From: JBFFXF01 sp041569895 | GTDB taxonomy: Bacteria; Planctomycetota; UBA8108; JACQVS01 | Length of the DNA stretch: 20,841 nucleotides | Direction: 5' to 3' | Assembly (NCBI GenBank): GCA_041569895.1 | Contig: JBFFXF010000118.1 | Span: 1 to 20,841, forward strand | Shown here: in pieces, positions 1 to 6,855 of the stretch | Numbering within the stretch: the stretch's first letter is position 1 | Layout of the letters: every line of letters begins with the position of its first letter | Program-made: the position numbers and the translations under genes | Notes under the pieces: generated by a model | The model's database searches: none | Told to the model about the DNA's origin: nothing | What the model saw: the letters and a program-made list of their open reading frames with translations, nothing else

Positions 1-1
1 C

Positions 2-949
2 ACCGGAAGCCGCCCTGTCGACGTCGCGGCGGAGGACCTCGACGGCGACGGCGACGACGATCTTGCCGTCCTGTGTGAGGGCTCTGATACGGTCCAGGTG
101 CTCCTCGTCGACGGGGACGGGGAGATCACCTCCGCGGATCACGAGACCGGCACGAGGCCGATCGCATTCACGCTCGCCGACCTCGACGCCGACGGCGACC
201 TCGACATGGCGATCGTGCTGGCGTCGTCGGCGCTGCTTTCGGTCCTGGAGAACGATGGATCGGGTGTATTCACCCGCGGGCCGGGAGTCTCGGCCGGGCC
301 GGTGCGACCACGTGCCGTCCGCGCCGCGGATCTCAACGGAGACGGGAACGCCGATCTCGCGGTCCTCGGACTGACGCGTGACTATCTGGTCGTCAGGTCG
401 AACGCCGGGGACGGGACGTTCGAGCTCCCCCTGACGTACGACTTCGACGAGACGCTCGGGTCGCTCGTGGTGGGGGACCTCGACGGCAACGGCCTCGACG
501 ACCTCGGAGGCACCGCCGGGAACTCGATCGTGGTCCGCGTCAACAGCGCGAAGCCCTCCGACTTCCGCGACTGCAACGGCAACGGTCTCCCGGACGATTG
601 CGACATCGAGGCGGGGATCCTCGGCGACGTCAACGCCAACGGCGTGCCGGACAGCTGCGAGCCGTCTCCGCGCTTCGCTCGCGGCGACGCCAACGTCGAC
701 GGCACGGTCGACATCTCGGACGCGTCATCGACGCTCGGCTCCCTCTTCCTGGTTCTGGAAGATCCCCCCTGCGAGGATGCCAGCGACGCGAACGACGACG
801 GCAAGGTGGACATCTCCGACGCCATCGCGACCCTCGGAGTGCTCTTCCTCGGTCAGGGTGTGATCCCCTTCCCGGGCATGCGCGACTGCGGCATCGATCC
901 GACCGACGACGACCTCGATTGCCGCGTGCCCCCGAGGAACTGCCGGTAG
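2..949 (+). CDS. FG-GAP/VCBS repeat protein with C-terminal dockerin-like tail (5' end missing)
   Basis: The frame is open from base 2, so the gene begins upstream of the window; 315 residues are visible. Asp-rich calcium-loop repeats of FG-GAP/VCBS type recur near residues 12 (DLDGDGDDDLAVL), 60 (DLDADGDLDMAIV), 110 (DLNGDGNADLAVL) and 159 (DLDGNGLDDL). Next comes a paired Cys linker with two NGxPD motifs (about 191-220), then a dockerin-like tail (about 226-310) with two DxNxDGxVDISDA loops and a closing CGIDPT…C motif. VCBS repeats usually form extracellular beta-propellers, and dockerin modules bind calcium and cohesins; a surface or secreted structural role is therefore inferred. The signal peptide and any catalytic domain lie outside the window. 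The first internal start codon is a GTG at 98, but codons before it fit the repeat, so it is not the start. A 590-bp gap follows. Confidence 0.9.
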   Translation, partial: TGSRPVDVAAEDLDGDGDDDLAVLCEGSDTVQVLLVDGDGEITSADHETGTRPIAFTLADLDADGDLDMAIVLASSALLSVLENDGSGVFTRGPGVSAGPVRPRAVRAADLNGDGNADLAVLGLTRDYLVVRSNAGDGTFELPLTYDFDETLGSLVVGDLDGNGLDDLGGTAGNSIVVRVNSAKPSDFRDCNGNGLPDDCDIEAGILGDVNANGVPDSCEPSPRFARGDANVDGTVDISDASSTLGSLFLVLEDPPCEDASDANDDGKVDISDAIATLGVLFLGQGVIPFPGMRDCGIDPTDDDLDCRVPPRNCR

Positions 950-1525
950 ACAGAGCCTCGGCCGGGGTCGCAGGTCTGCCGTCGCCGCACGGCGGGCCGA
1001 GCGCGAGGGGCTGTCGACTTTTTCCCGCTTTCCCGAAAGATCGCGTGTTCATCGAGCGCCGCTCTCCCGATCGGAGCGGGAGAGCGGTTCGTGGAGAGGG
1101 GAGTCGAGGCGCCGCAGGCTCGGCTTGGGGCCACGCCTGCTGTCTCGGTCAAACTGAGGGCGGAGATTTCGCTGGGGGAACGCTATTTGCGGCGCGGTTC
1201 TCCAGTGGCTTCGTTGTTCTGCTCTCGTTCGGGGCATAGCGGAGCGTGCCCGGGTCAGTCAGTCGGAACGTGACCGGTGAACGCGCTCGCCGTCCCTGGG
1301 TTGTGGTCCTTCTCTTCGGTCCCCCGGCAGGACCCTCTCACCATCCGAAAGCCCTCGGTCCAGCAGCCTGACCGCATGCCGCTGATCCTGGCTCCGACGG
1401 AGTCACGTCTGCAGTGTCGCCGGTCCCGGCGCCCCCGCCGAAAGTTGCCCGCCATTCGCAGCCCGCCGAGGTTACCGCTCCCGGAAGCGTGGTCTCGTTT
1501 CGGTCGGTGTTTCGGAAAACCCTGG
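950..1525. other. Long non-coding gap
   Basis: Open frames here are short, Arg-rich and lack a ribosome binding site or recognisable motif, so I call no gene. The visible structure is the hairpin at 1058-1088. A promoter for the pair starting at 1540 is expected in this stretch, but I see no convincing -35/-10 pair. Confidence 0.5.
1058..1088 (+). terminator. Strong stem-loop 109 bases after the VCBS/dockerin gene
   Basis: An 11-bp perfect stem (1059-1069 with 1077-1087) closes a 7-base loop, and a G-T pair can extend it outward. No T-run follows on either strand, so it is not a classical intrinsic terminator. It may protect the 3' end of the upstream mRNA or end transcription with a helper factor. 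Only the hairpin itself is certain. Confidence 0.35.
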
Positions 1526-1535
1526 AAAGGAGAGG
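1526..1535 (+). promoter_or_regulatory. Ribosome binding site that fixes the start at 1540
   Basis: AAAGGAGAGG lies 4-7 bases before the ATG at 1540, whereas no Shine-Dalgarno sequence precedes the earlier in-frame start at 1414. Confidence 0.75.
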
Positions 1536-1539
1536 TGGC

Positions 1540-2340
1540 ATGGAATCAGGAAAACGCTTTTGCATCGGCTTGTTCTTGTTTCTGTGCGGGCTCGTGCGGG
1601 TCGGCCACGCACAGACCGTGGACCCCTGGGATGTCATCGAGAGATCGATTCAGGCCGAGAGAGAGACTGGCTGCTTCGACGTTCAGGTGCATCGGCACGA
1701 ATTCTTCATGGCTGCGCCGAGGGCGTCACGGACGTCAAGGGACCCGGGCCCGCCGATCTCCGAAGTCACGCGCCTGAGCGGGGAGTTCCAGATCGTCTCA
1801 CGCTTGAAGACTTCCGATGTCATGTCGAGAGGAACACTCGAGAGGACACTCTCGTACAGCTTCCGGACGCAGGACCTCGAAGACGGGAAGAAGGCCCGTT
1901 TCATGAGGGTCTCGACACTGGCCCAGCATGTCCTTCCCGAGGGCGTCGAACCGGGCAGTGATCTCTCGGAGAAGGCGGTGAACGTCCAGACGGTCTCCGC
2001 GGAGTCGTTGTTCCAGCGACTCGAGCCTGCCCGCGCCGAGCTCCAGGTGATCGGGCAGGAGCGGGGAAAGATCACCCTGAGGGTCGTCAGCCTGGACATC
2101 CAGGAGCTCACCCGCTCGCCGATCTATCTCCGGGCGACCTTCGATCGGTCCTCGGGCTTGCTCCTGGTGTCAGAGCTCATGCTCTACGACCTGCCGCTTG
2201 TCGTCACCACCTTCGAGTACCGGACGGCCTCCGGGGGTCGTCACACTCTCTTCCAGCGAGTCATGCGGACCAATACGGACGATGGCGTCCGCGTCTCCGT
2301 CGATCGCTATGAGGTCCCCGAGGACAGGGAGGCGAAGTGA
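1540..2340 (+). CDS. Exported LolA-like beta-rich protein
   Basis: The product has 266 residues. I chose the ATG at 1540 because AAAGGAGAGG (1526-1535) sits just upstream and the protein then opens with a signal peptide: charged MESGKR, hydrophobic FCIGLFLFLCGLV, then a GHAQ cleavage region. The frame stays open upstream to 1414, but those codons look non-coding. The mature part alternates short strands; its C-terminal half (TFDRSSGLLLVSELMLYD, then FEYRT) resembles the strands of LolA/LppX-type lipoprotein-carrier folds, where 'residue-x-G-L-L' is followed by a Tyr/Asp-rich strand. This is fold-level resemblance only; no lipobox is present. The stop overlaps the start of the next gene by one base (TGATG), so the two are probably translationally coupled and made together. 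Function unknown. Confidence 0.82.
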   Translation: MESGKRFCIGLFLFLCGLVRVGHAQTVDPWDVIERSIQAERETGCFDVQVHRHEFFMAAPRASRTSRDPGPPISEVTRLSGEFQIVSRLKTSDVMSRGTLERTLSYSFRTQDLEDGKKARFMRVSTLAQHVLPEGVEPGSDLSEKAVNVQTVSAESLFQRLEPARAELQVIGQERGKITLRVVSLDIQELTRSPIYLRATFDRSSGLLLVSELMLYDLPLVVTTFEYRTASGGRHTLFQRVMRTNTDDGVRVSVDRYEVPEDREAK

Positions 2341-3758
2341 TGATCCGCAAGAAGAAGAACCTGATCACCAGAGGTCTTTTCCTCATCCTTGCCATCTGTG
2401 GTTCATTCGGCCCTCGCGAGCTCGCCGCCCAGAGCTGTCCCACCGAGTGGGAGTGGGACTTCGGGAGGCGCGTCGAGAGGGGAATTCAGGCAGGCGCCGC
2501 CGGGCTCAGCTTCGAGGTCGGGCTGTTCCTCGGCTGGACTCTGGACGCGACCGTGAAGGGAAACGTGACCAACGATTCGTCCCAGAATGAGATCTGCGTC
2601 GACTATACCGGCGCGCCGGGAGGCACCTTCGGGATGGACATGGGCCTCGAGGTCGTGGCGGAGATCTGCGCGAAGTACGACTTGCCGTTTCCGGTGCCCG
2701 ACATCGACTTCTGCGCCGACGTGCCCGGCATCCCCACCGCGGACTTTCGCATCACCGACCGGGAGAACTTCGCCTCGCTCGTACTCGGCGAAGAGCGATC
2801 CCTCTCCGACTCACTGGTCAACAAGTGCGTCAGCGCGAACTTCAGCCCGATCCCCGGAGTTCCAGCGGGACTCGAGCTCTGCGGCGACGGGAACCTGGGC
2901 TTCATCCTGCGCGGAAACAACGTCCAGAACACCTGTGGCCGCTATACGGGTGCCTGCGTGAGCTGCCCCGAGCTCTGTCAGACGGTGAGCTCGACCTGGA
3001 ACGGCGATATCCGTCCGACGGGGAGTCTCCGCTTCAGACCGTGCGCCTTCGTGGATCCCCCGATCCTTCCGAGGCAGAACGTCTGCGTGCCGGCCGCGGT
3101 CACCGTGCCCCTTCCGATTCCGGGAAGGACGGACCTGAGACTGAGCGGCAACCGGAGCTGCGACCTTTCCTCGCGGCCGTGCTCGGAGTGCGGGGAGCCG
3201 ATCGCCGAGTGCAGGCAGGAAGGGGCCGCCTGCCGGGATCGATGCGTCGAGGGATGCCTGGAGGGCTGCCAGCAATCCAGGCAGCGCTGTCGTGCCGACT
3301 GTGACAGGCTGCCGATCTTTCAGAGGCCGATATGTCTCGCGCGGTGCGCCGCCGAGTTCACTGCGTGCACTGCGAACTGTTTCAGGCAGTCCGCGGTCTG
3401 CGTGGACGGATGCAATCAGACTGAGCGGAGATGCATCGCCGCGGCCATCGCCTCGTGCCTGAACGGAGGAGACTTCATCCGGGGCGACTGCAACGACGAC
3501 GGCGTGGTCGACATCTCCGACGGGAGCTACCTCCTCAACTGGCTGTTCCTCGGAGGTCCACCCTTGCCGTGCCTTGCTGCCGGTGATCCGAACGTCGACG
3601 GCGGCGTGGACATCTCCGACGCGAGCTACCTGCTCAACTTCCTCTTCCTCGGCGGCCCCCCGCCCGCGAGCCCGTTCCCGGCGTGCGGTCCAGGGGAGCG
3701 CCCGACGGACGAGACCCTCGGCTGCGAGGCGCCGACTGCGTGCGCGCAGAGCGCCTGA
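2340..3758 (+). CDS. Secreted Cys-rich protein with C-terminal dockerin-like tail
   Basis: The product has 472 residues. The ATG at 2340 overlaps the preceding stop; a GTG at 2337 in the same frame is the alternative. A signal peptide is clear (MIRKKKN, hydrophobic GLFLILAICGSFG, cleavage near ELAAQ, about residue 30). Residues about 30-270 form an unrecognised Cys-containing domain. Residues about 274-374 carry some 18 cysteines, seven of them in CxxxC pairs (CRDRC, CVEGC, CLEGC, CRADC, CLARC, CTANC, CVDGC), as in disulfide-stapled helical hairpins. The tail (about 380-465) is a dockerin-like module with two calcium loops (DCNDDGVVDISD and DPNVDGGVDISD), each followed by LFLGGPP. It is coupled to the LolA-like gene and closed by a hairpin terminator. 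A secreted, calcium-binding, disulfide-stabilised protein is likely; its activity is unknown. Confidence 0.88.
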   Translation: MIRKKKNLITRGLFLILAICGSFGPRELAAQSCPTEWEWDFGRRVERGIQAGAAGLSFEVGLFLGWTLDATVKGNVTNDSSQNEICVDYTGAPGGTFGMDMGLEVVAEICAKYDLPFPVPDIDFCADVPGIPTADFRITDRENFASLVLGEERSLSDSLVNKCVSANFSPIPGVPAGLELCGDGNLGFILRGNNVQNTCGRYTGACVSCPELCQTVSSTWNGDIRPTGSLRFRPCAFVDPPILPRQNVCVPAAVTVPLPIPGRTDLRLSGNRSCDLSSRPCSECGEPIAECRQEGAACRDRCVEGCLEGCQQSRQRCRADCDRLPIFQRPICLARCAAEFTACTANCFRQSAVCVDGCNQTERRCIAAAIASCLNGGDFIRGDCNDDGVVDISDGSYLLNWLFLGGPPLPCLAAGDPNVDGGVDISDASYLLNFLFLGGPPPASPFPACGPGERPTDETLGCEAPTACAQSA

Positions 3759-3769
3759 CGGAGAGAAGC

Positions 3770-3805
3770 GAGGGCCTGGAGCACGCGGACTCCAGGCCCT
3801 CTTTC
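3770..3805 (+). terminator. Intrinsic terminator after the Cys-rich dockerin gene
   Basis: An 11-bp perfect GC-rich stem (3770-3780 with 3791-3801) surrounds a 10-base loop, starts 12 bases past the stop and is followed by a short pyrimidine run (CTTTCC). The run is weak but the stem is strong. The opposite strand has no T-run, so it serves mainly the plus-strand operon. Confidence 0.65.
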
Positions 3806-3845
3806 CATTCCTGAGAGCAGAGGACTCCTGGCCGGCGATCCGATC

Positions 3846-4451
3846 CTACGGTCCGTCTTCGAGGAACACGTCGTCCGAGAAGTCGGTCACCTCGCACACG
3901 TCCATCACGAGCCGATCCACCGCCCGCGATATCTCCCCGCGAGTCCAGCTCTCGTCGGGACCCCTGGGTGACACCGGCTCGGCCGCGGCGATGAGCCGCG
4001 CGGTCGACCCGACGGTGTCCCTGTAGATCGGCAGTTTCCACCGGAGGCCCGCCACGTTCCATGGTGGTTGCCTCGGAAGGCGCGCCCTCTTCACGATCCG
4101 TCCCCACACCCAACGGCGACCGTGAGCCGGGAGGAGGTCCTTCCACGCCGAGCTCGGCCGGACCAGCGATCGAGGAACGGTCAGCTCGCCGCAGACGACC
4201 GATCGCAGACGGTAGAACGCTCGCTGCGTCACGCAGTCTGTCGACGAACCCAGGCGGACGCGCGACGCCAGGTAGTTCTTGATGTCGCCGACGGTGACGA
4301 TGGTCCGGGCCTCGCGGTCCGGGATCGTCAGGTGAAACACCTGCTCGATCTCCATGACCAGCTCGACGACGCTGAGACCCGGAAGCCTCACATGGGGAAC
4401 CGACCTCTTGTCCCGCTCAGGTGATCGGGCCACAGTTCCGTGACTCCGCAT
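3846..4451 (-). CDS. ACP-like protein with permuted halves, no phosphopantetheine Ser, and an insert
   Basis: The product has 201 residues from the ATG at 4451 (a TTG at 4481 is possible; neither has a clear ribosome site). Residues 21-64 (VRLPGLSVVELVMEIEQVF, then TIPDREA and TVGDIKNYLASRV) read like helices II-IV of acyl carrier protein; E. coli AcpP has DSLDTVELVMALEEEF there. The position of the AcpP phosphopantetheine Ser is Gly25, so this copy should not be modified. Residues about 72-145 are an insert with CVTQRAFYRLR, WKDLLP and WVWGRIVKRARL, basic and Trp-rich. Residues 169-199 (RGEISRAVDRLVMDV, then FSDDVFLEDG) match ACP helix I and the loop that normally precedes the Ser. The halves are therefore in swapped order. 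The paralog at 5222-5542 shows the same order without the insert. A carrier-like, possibly regulatory or scaffold role is inferred. Confidence 0.75.
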   Translation of the reverse strand: MRSHGTVARSPERDKRSVPHVRLPGLSVVELVMEIEQVFHLTIPDREARTIVTVGDIKNYLASRVRLGSSTDCVTQRAFYRLRSVVCGELTVPRSLVRPSSAWKDLLPAHGRRWVWGRIVKRARLPRQPPWNVAGLRWKLPIYRDTVGSTARLIAAAEPVSPRGPDESWTRGEISRAVDRLVMDVCEVTDFSDDVFLEDGP

Positions 4452-4682
4452 GAGCTTCAGATGTGAGATTCCGCCGACCAACCGAGACGCATTTTCGATT
4501 GCTGGCGCGGCGACTGCAAGCGCTGGGCGTGTCCTGGCCTCTGCGGCTCATACCGACATCCTGTTCTCCGACGCGACGTCGCGGTCGCCTTTCCGCCCCG
4601 AGCCTCGATATCGCGCTCCCGGTCGCGCCCTCCGACGGTCTTCTTCCTCGCTCGCCCCCGGCGCCGCCGTTAGACTGGTTTC

Positions 4683-5168
4683 ATGGGGTACGTCAAGGTC
4701 GCCGACCGATTCTGCGTTTTTCGAGAATCCCGCAAGGAGGAGTACGTCGGTGGGGTGGCGGTCTCCGAGCACGGCTTCTTCTTTTTCCTCTCGTCGACGT
4801 CCTCGGGGGCCATGCTCGCCCTGCTGATGAACCTCTTCGGCGCGACCGGGCTGGGCGGCTGGCTGGCCCGCTGGGCCGAGCGGCGGTCCACGCTCCTGAG
4901 ACCACGCCGTACCGTGCCGCTCGAGAACCTTCCGGCGGAGATCACCGGCGATCCGGAATGGCCCTTCCCGTTGGAGGGCGGGCTGGTGGCCGTGATCCCA
5001 CGGGCTCCGACCGTCGAGATCGAGTTCTCGAGGCTGACGGGATTGAAGGTCCGCACGCCGGACCAGGAGTTCCACGTCGCCATGTCGTTCGGCGGCCACA
5101 GGGCCAAGCTCGCCCGTCTCGAGGAGATGGGCTGGCCTGTCGAACATCGCCGAGCAAAGCTCTTTTGA
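4683..5168 (+). CDS. Hypothetical protein, possibly membrane-associated
   Basis: The product has 161 residues and shows strong G/C third-position bias, so it is probably real although the ATG at 4683 has no clear Shine-Dalgarno sequence. I do not recognise the family. Visible features are an N-terminal beta-like stretch (GYVKVADRFCVFRES, EYVGGVAVSEHGFFFFLSS), a hydrophobic segment near residues 39-60 (AMLALLMNLFGATGLGGWLA) that could be one membrane helix or a buried helix, a basic RWAERRSTLLRPRR stretch, and strand-rich C-terminal sequence ending in basic residues. It lies on the opposite strand between the two ACP-like genes, divergent from the first and convergent with the second. No catalytic motif is visible. 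A competing longer frame (4463-5506) lacks these signs. Confidence 0.7.
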   Translation: MGYVKVADRFCVFRESRKEEYVGGVAVSEHGFFFFLSSTSSGAMLALLMNLFGATGLGGWLARWAERRSTLLRPRRTVPLENLPAEITGDPEWPFPLEGGLVAVIPRAPTVEIEFSRLTGLKVRTPDQEFHVAMSFGGHRAKLARLEEMGWPVEHRRAKLF

Positions 5169-5221
5169 GGCTCACGGCTCCCTCCGGCAACGCGACGAGC
5201 TGCGATGTCACAGCCGCTCGT

Positions 5222-5542
5222 TCAGCATTCCAGGCGAGAGTCGTCGGAGAAGTCGCTCGTCCGGCATACGTCCATCACGATGCGGTCCACGATCCGGGAT
5301 ATCTCCTCCCGTGTCCAGCTCGGCTGGTGCGGTTCCGGATCAGTTCCGCCACGCACGCGGACATGCGCTGCGACGAAACTCTTGATGTCTCCGACGGTGA
5401 GGAAGGTGTCCGCAGTTATTTCCTCGCCGCCCTCACCCGTCAGGTCGAACGCCTCCTCGAGCGCCATGATGAGCTCGACGGTCCCGAGCGATGGGACTTT
5501 CACTGATGGGGCGGCCCCCATGTCGTGCTGAGATCGACTCAT
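5222..5542 (-). CDS. Small ACP-like protein with permuted halves and intact candidate phosphopantetheine Ser
   Basis: The product has 106 residues. The ATG at 5542 is chosen because CAGGAG precedes it by 7 bases; the frame runs further upstream without coding character. Residues 14-62 (VKVPSLGTVELIMALEEAF, then LTVGDIKSFVAAHV) match ACP helices II-IV, with Ser18 at the place of the AcpP phosphopantetheine Ser. Residues 78-105 (REEISRIVDRIVMDV, then SDFSDDSRLE) match ACP helix I and its following loop, which in ordinary ACPs comes first. The protein stops where a normal ACP would run into its DSL motif. A short Pro-rich linker (DPEPHQPSW) joins the halves. It lies 61 bases downstream of the methyltransferase on the same strand, so co-transcription is likely. 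It could carry an acyl or aminoacyl group; the substrate is unknown. Confidence 0.78.
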   Translation of the reverse strand: MSRSQHDMGAAPSVKVPSLGTVELIMALEEAFDLTGEGGEEITADTFLTVGDIKSFVAAHVRVRGGTDPEPHQPSWTREEISRIVDRIVMDVCRTSDFSDDSRLEC

Positions 5543-5549
5543 GGCCTGG

Positions 5550-5563
5550 CTCCTGTCGACAGG
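5550..5563 (-). promoter_or_regulatory. Ribosome site overlapped by a 12-bp palindrome
   Basis: CAGGAG (5550-5555, minus strand) is the Shine-Dalgarno sequence for the small ACP-like gene. The perfect 12-bp palindrome CCTGTCGACAGG (5552-5563) overlaps it. The palindrome may be chance; it could also be a small operator or hairpin that masks the ribosome site. Confidence 0.4.
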
Positions 5564-5603
5564 TGACGCCGTGCGCGGCTCGAGGATCCGGGCGGCGCGA
5601 CAA

Positions 5604-6623
5604 TCAACCACGCGCGCAGATGAGCACGAAGTCATGCCCCTCGCCGATCGGCGAGCCGGCGTAGTCTCCGTACGCCTCGAGGATTTCGAAGCCACAGGAC
5701 GCGAGGAGGGATCGTATTCTCGATTCCGTGTAGTACCTCAGCGCGAACGAGTCGGATACCCGGGTGGTGGGTCCCTCCCCGAGCGTTCTGTAGATTCTCA
5801 GCTCGAAGTATTGAATCCCCCCGTCCCAGTCCACGACGCGGTTGGCGATCCTGGCGCTGAGCTTTTCCTCTGCCGTGCTCGAATCGTCCGTCTCCCACAA
5901 GGTCTCCTCGCCGGTGACGTGATGGATCGCCGCACCCGCGAGGTGCTCCGGCGAACTCAACGTGAGAATCAGCCTGCCGGTCGTCGTCAGATGAGATTCG
6001 ATGCTCGACAGGCACGACAGCGCGTCGGCCTCGGTCAGGAGGCCCTGAAACGTGTTGAACGGAACGATGACGAGATCGAATCGACGGTCGACGCGGAAGT
6101 CTCGCATGTCCTGCTTCTCGATCGAGATCCGCGATCGGATCGCCGGGTCCAATCGAGCGAGCTTTTCCCGACACCTCTTCAGCATGGCGTCGGACAGATC
6201 GATTCCGTGGATCTCGAAGCCGGCTGCGGCCACGGGAATCGTCACTCGTCCGGTTCCACACCCGATCTCGAGGACGGGCCCCCTCGCGAGCCTGGCCTGG
6301 TCGAGGAAAAACGGGATGTCCCGGAAGTTCTCGAATGCCGCAACGCAATCCGTGTCGAAGTCGTAGTAGTCGGCGGTCGCCTCGTACAGATTGAGATTTC
6401 CACCCGGTCTCTCTGCGCGCGCGGCTCCGGTTTTCGAGTCGTCCACGCAAGGCTCGACGCGCCGCGCCCACAGGATGAGGCGCTGGAACAGCCCAGCGGG
6501 CCCAAGTCGGCGATCGGACCGCCCCTCGAGTCGGTCTCGAGCATCGCCCGTCGCACCTGCCTCACGAGATGGATCCGACACCGGTCTGCCCTGGAGTGAG
6601 TCGGTGATCACGCCGCCTCTCAT
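5604..6623 (-). CDS. Class I SAM-dependent methyltransferase
   Basis: The product has 339 residues from the ATG at 6623 (GGAG lies 12 bases upstream, a long spacing). The conserved domain starts only near residue 75 (NLNLYEATADYYDFDTD), so a later start such as the GTG at 6446 is possible; a TTG at 6719 also exists. Motif I, VLEIGCGTGRVTIPVA, is at 117-132 and binds the methionine part of SAM; HGIDLSDAML (139-148) supplies the acidic residue for the ribose; DMRDF (172-176) and FDLVIVPFNTFQGL (182-195) complete the Rossmann core. The C-terminal half, with strands such as YFELRIYRTL and a FALRYYTESRIRSLLASCGF helix, is typical of small-molecule methyltransferases of the Methyltransf_25 type. 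The substrate cannot be read from sequence. The gene precedes the Ser-bearing ACP-like gene on the same strand, which suggests a shared pathway. Confidence 0.88.
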   Translation of the reverse strand: MRGGVITDSLQGRPVSDPSREAGATGDARDRLEGRSDRRLGPAGLFQRLILWARRVEPCVDDSKTGAARAERPGGNLNLYEATADYYDFDTDCVAAFENFRDIPFFLDQARLARGPVLEIGCGTGRVTIPVAAAGFEIHGIDLSDAMLKRCREKLARLDPAIRSRISIEKQDMRDFRVDRRFDLVIVPFNTFQGLLTEADALSCLSSIESHLTTTGRLILTLSSPEHLAGAAIHHVTGEETLWETDDSSTAEEKLSARIANRVVDWDGGIQYFELRIYRTLGEGPTTRVSDSFALRYYTESRIRSLLASCGFEILEAYGDYAGSPIGEGHDFVLICARG

Positions 6624-6855
6624 TATCGCGGCGCTCTCCACGGTCGACAAGTCGCCTCGACGAACGGAGCGCGAGGCGGCGCCCGACAATCCCGCCGCCC
6701 TGAACCCCCACGCCCGCAACGACTAACGACCCGTCCGACCGCTCGCCCGGAAGTTGTCTGAAGCCGATCGCCGCTTTTCGGTATGCATCCCGGGAGAGGC
6801 GCGGGCTTCTCGACGACATGTGGTGTTTCCAGGACCTCTGTTCGGGGACCGATCG

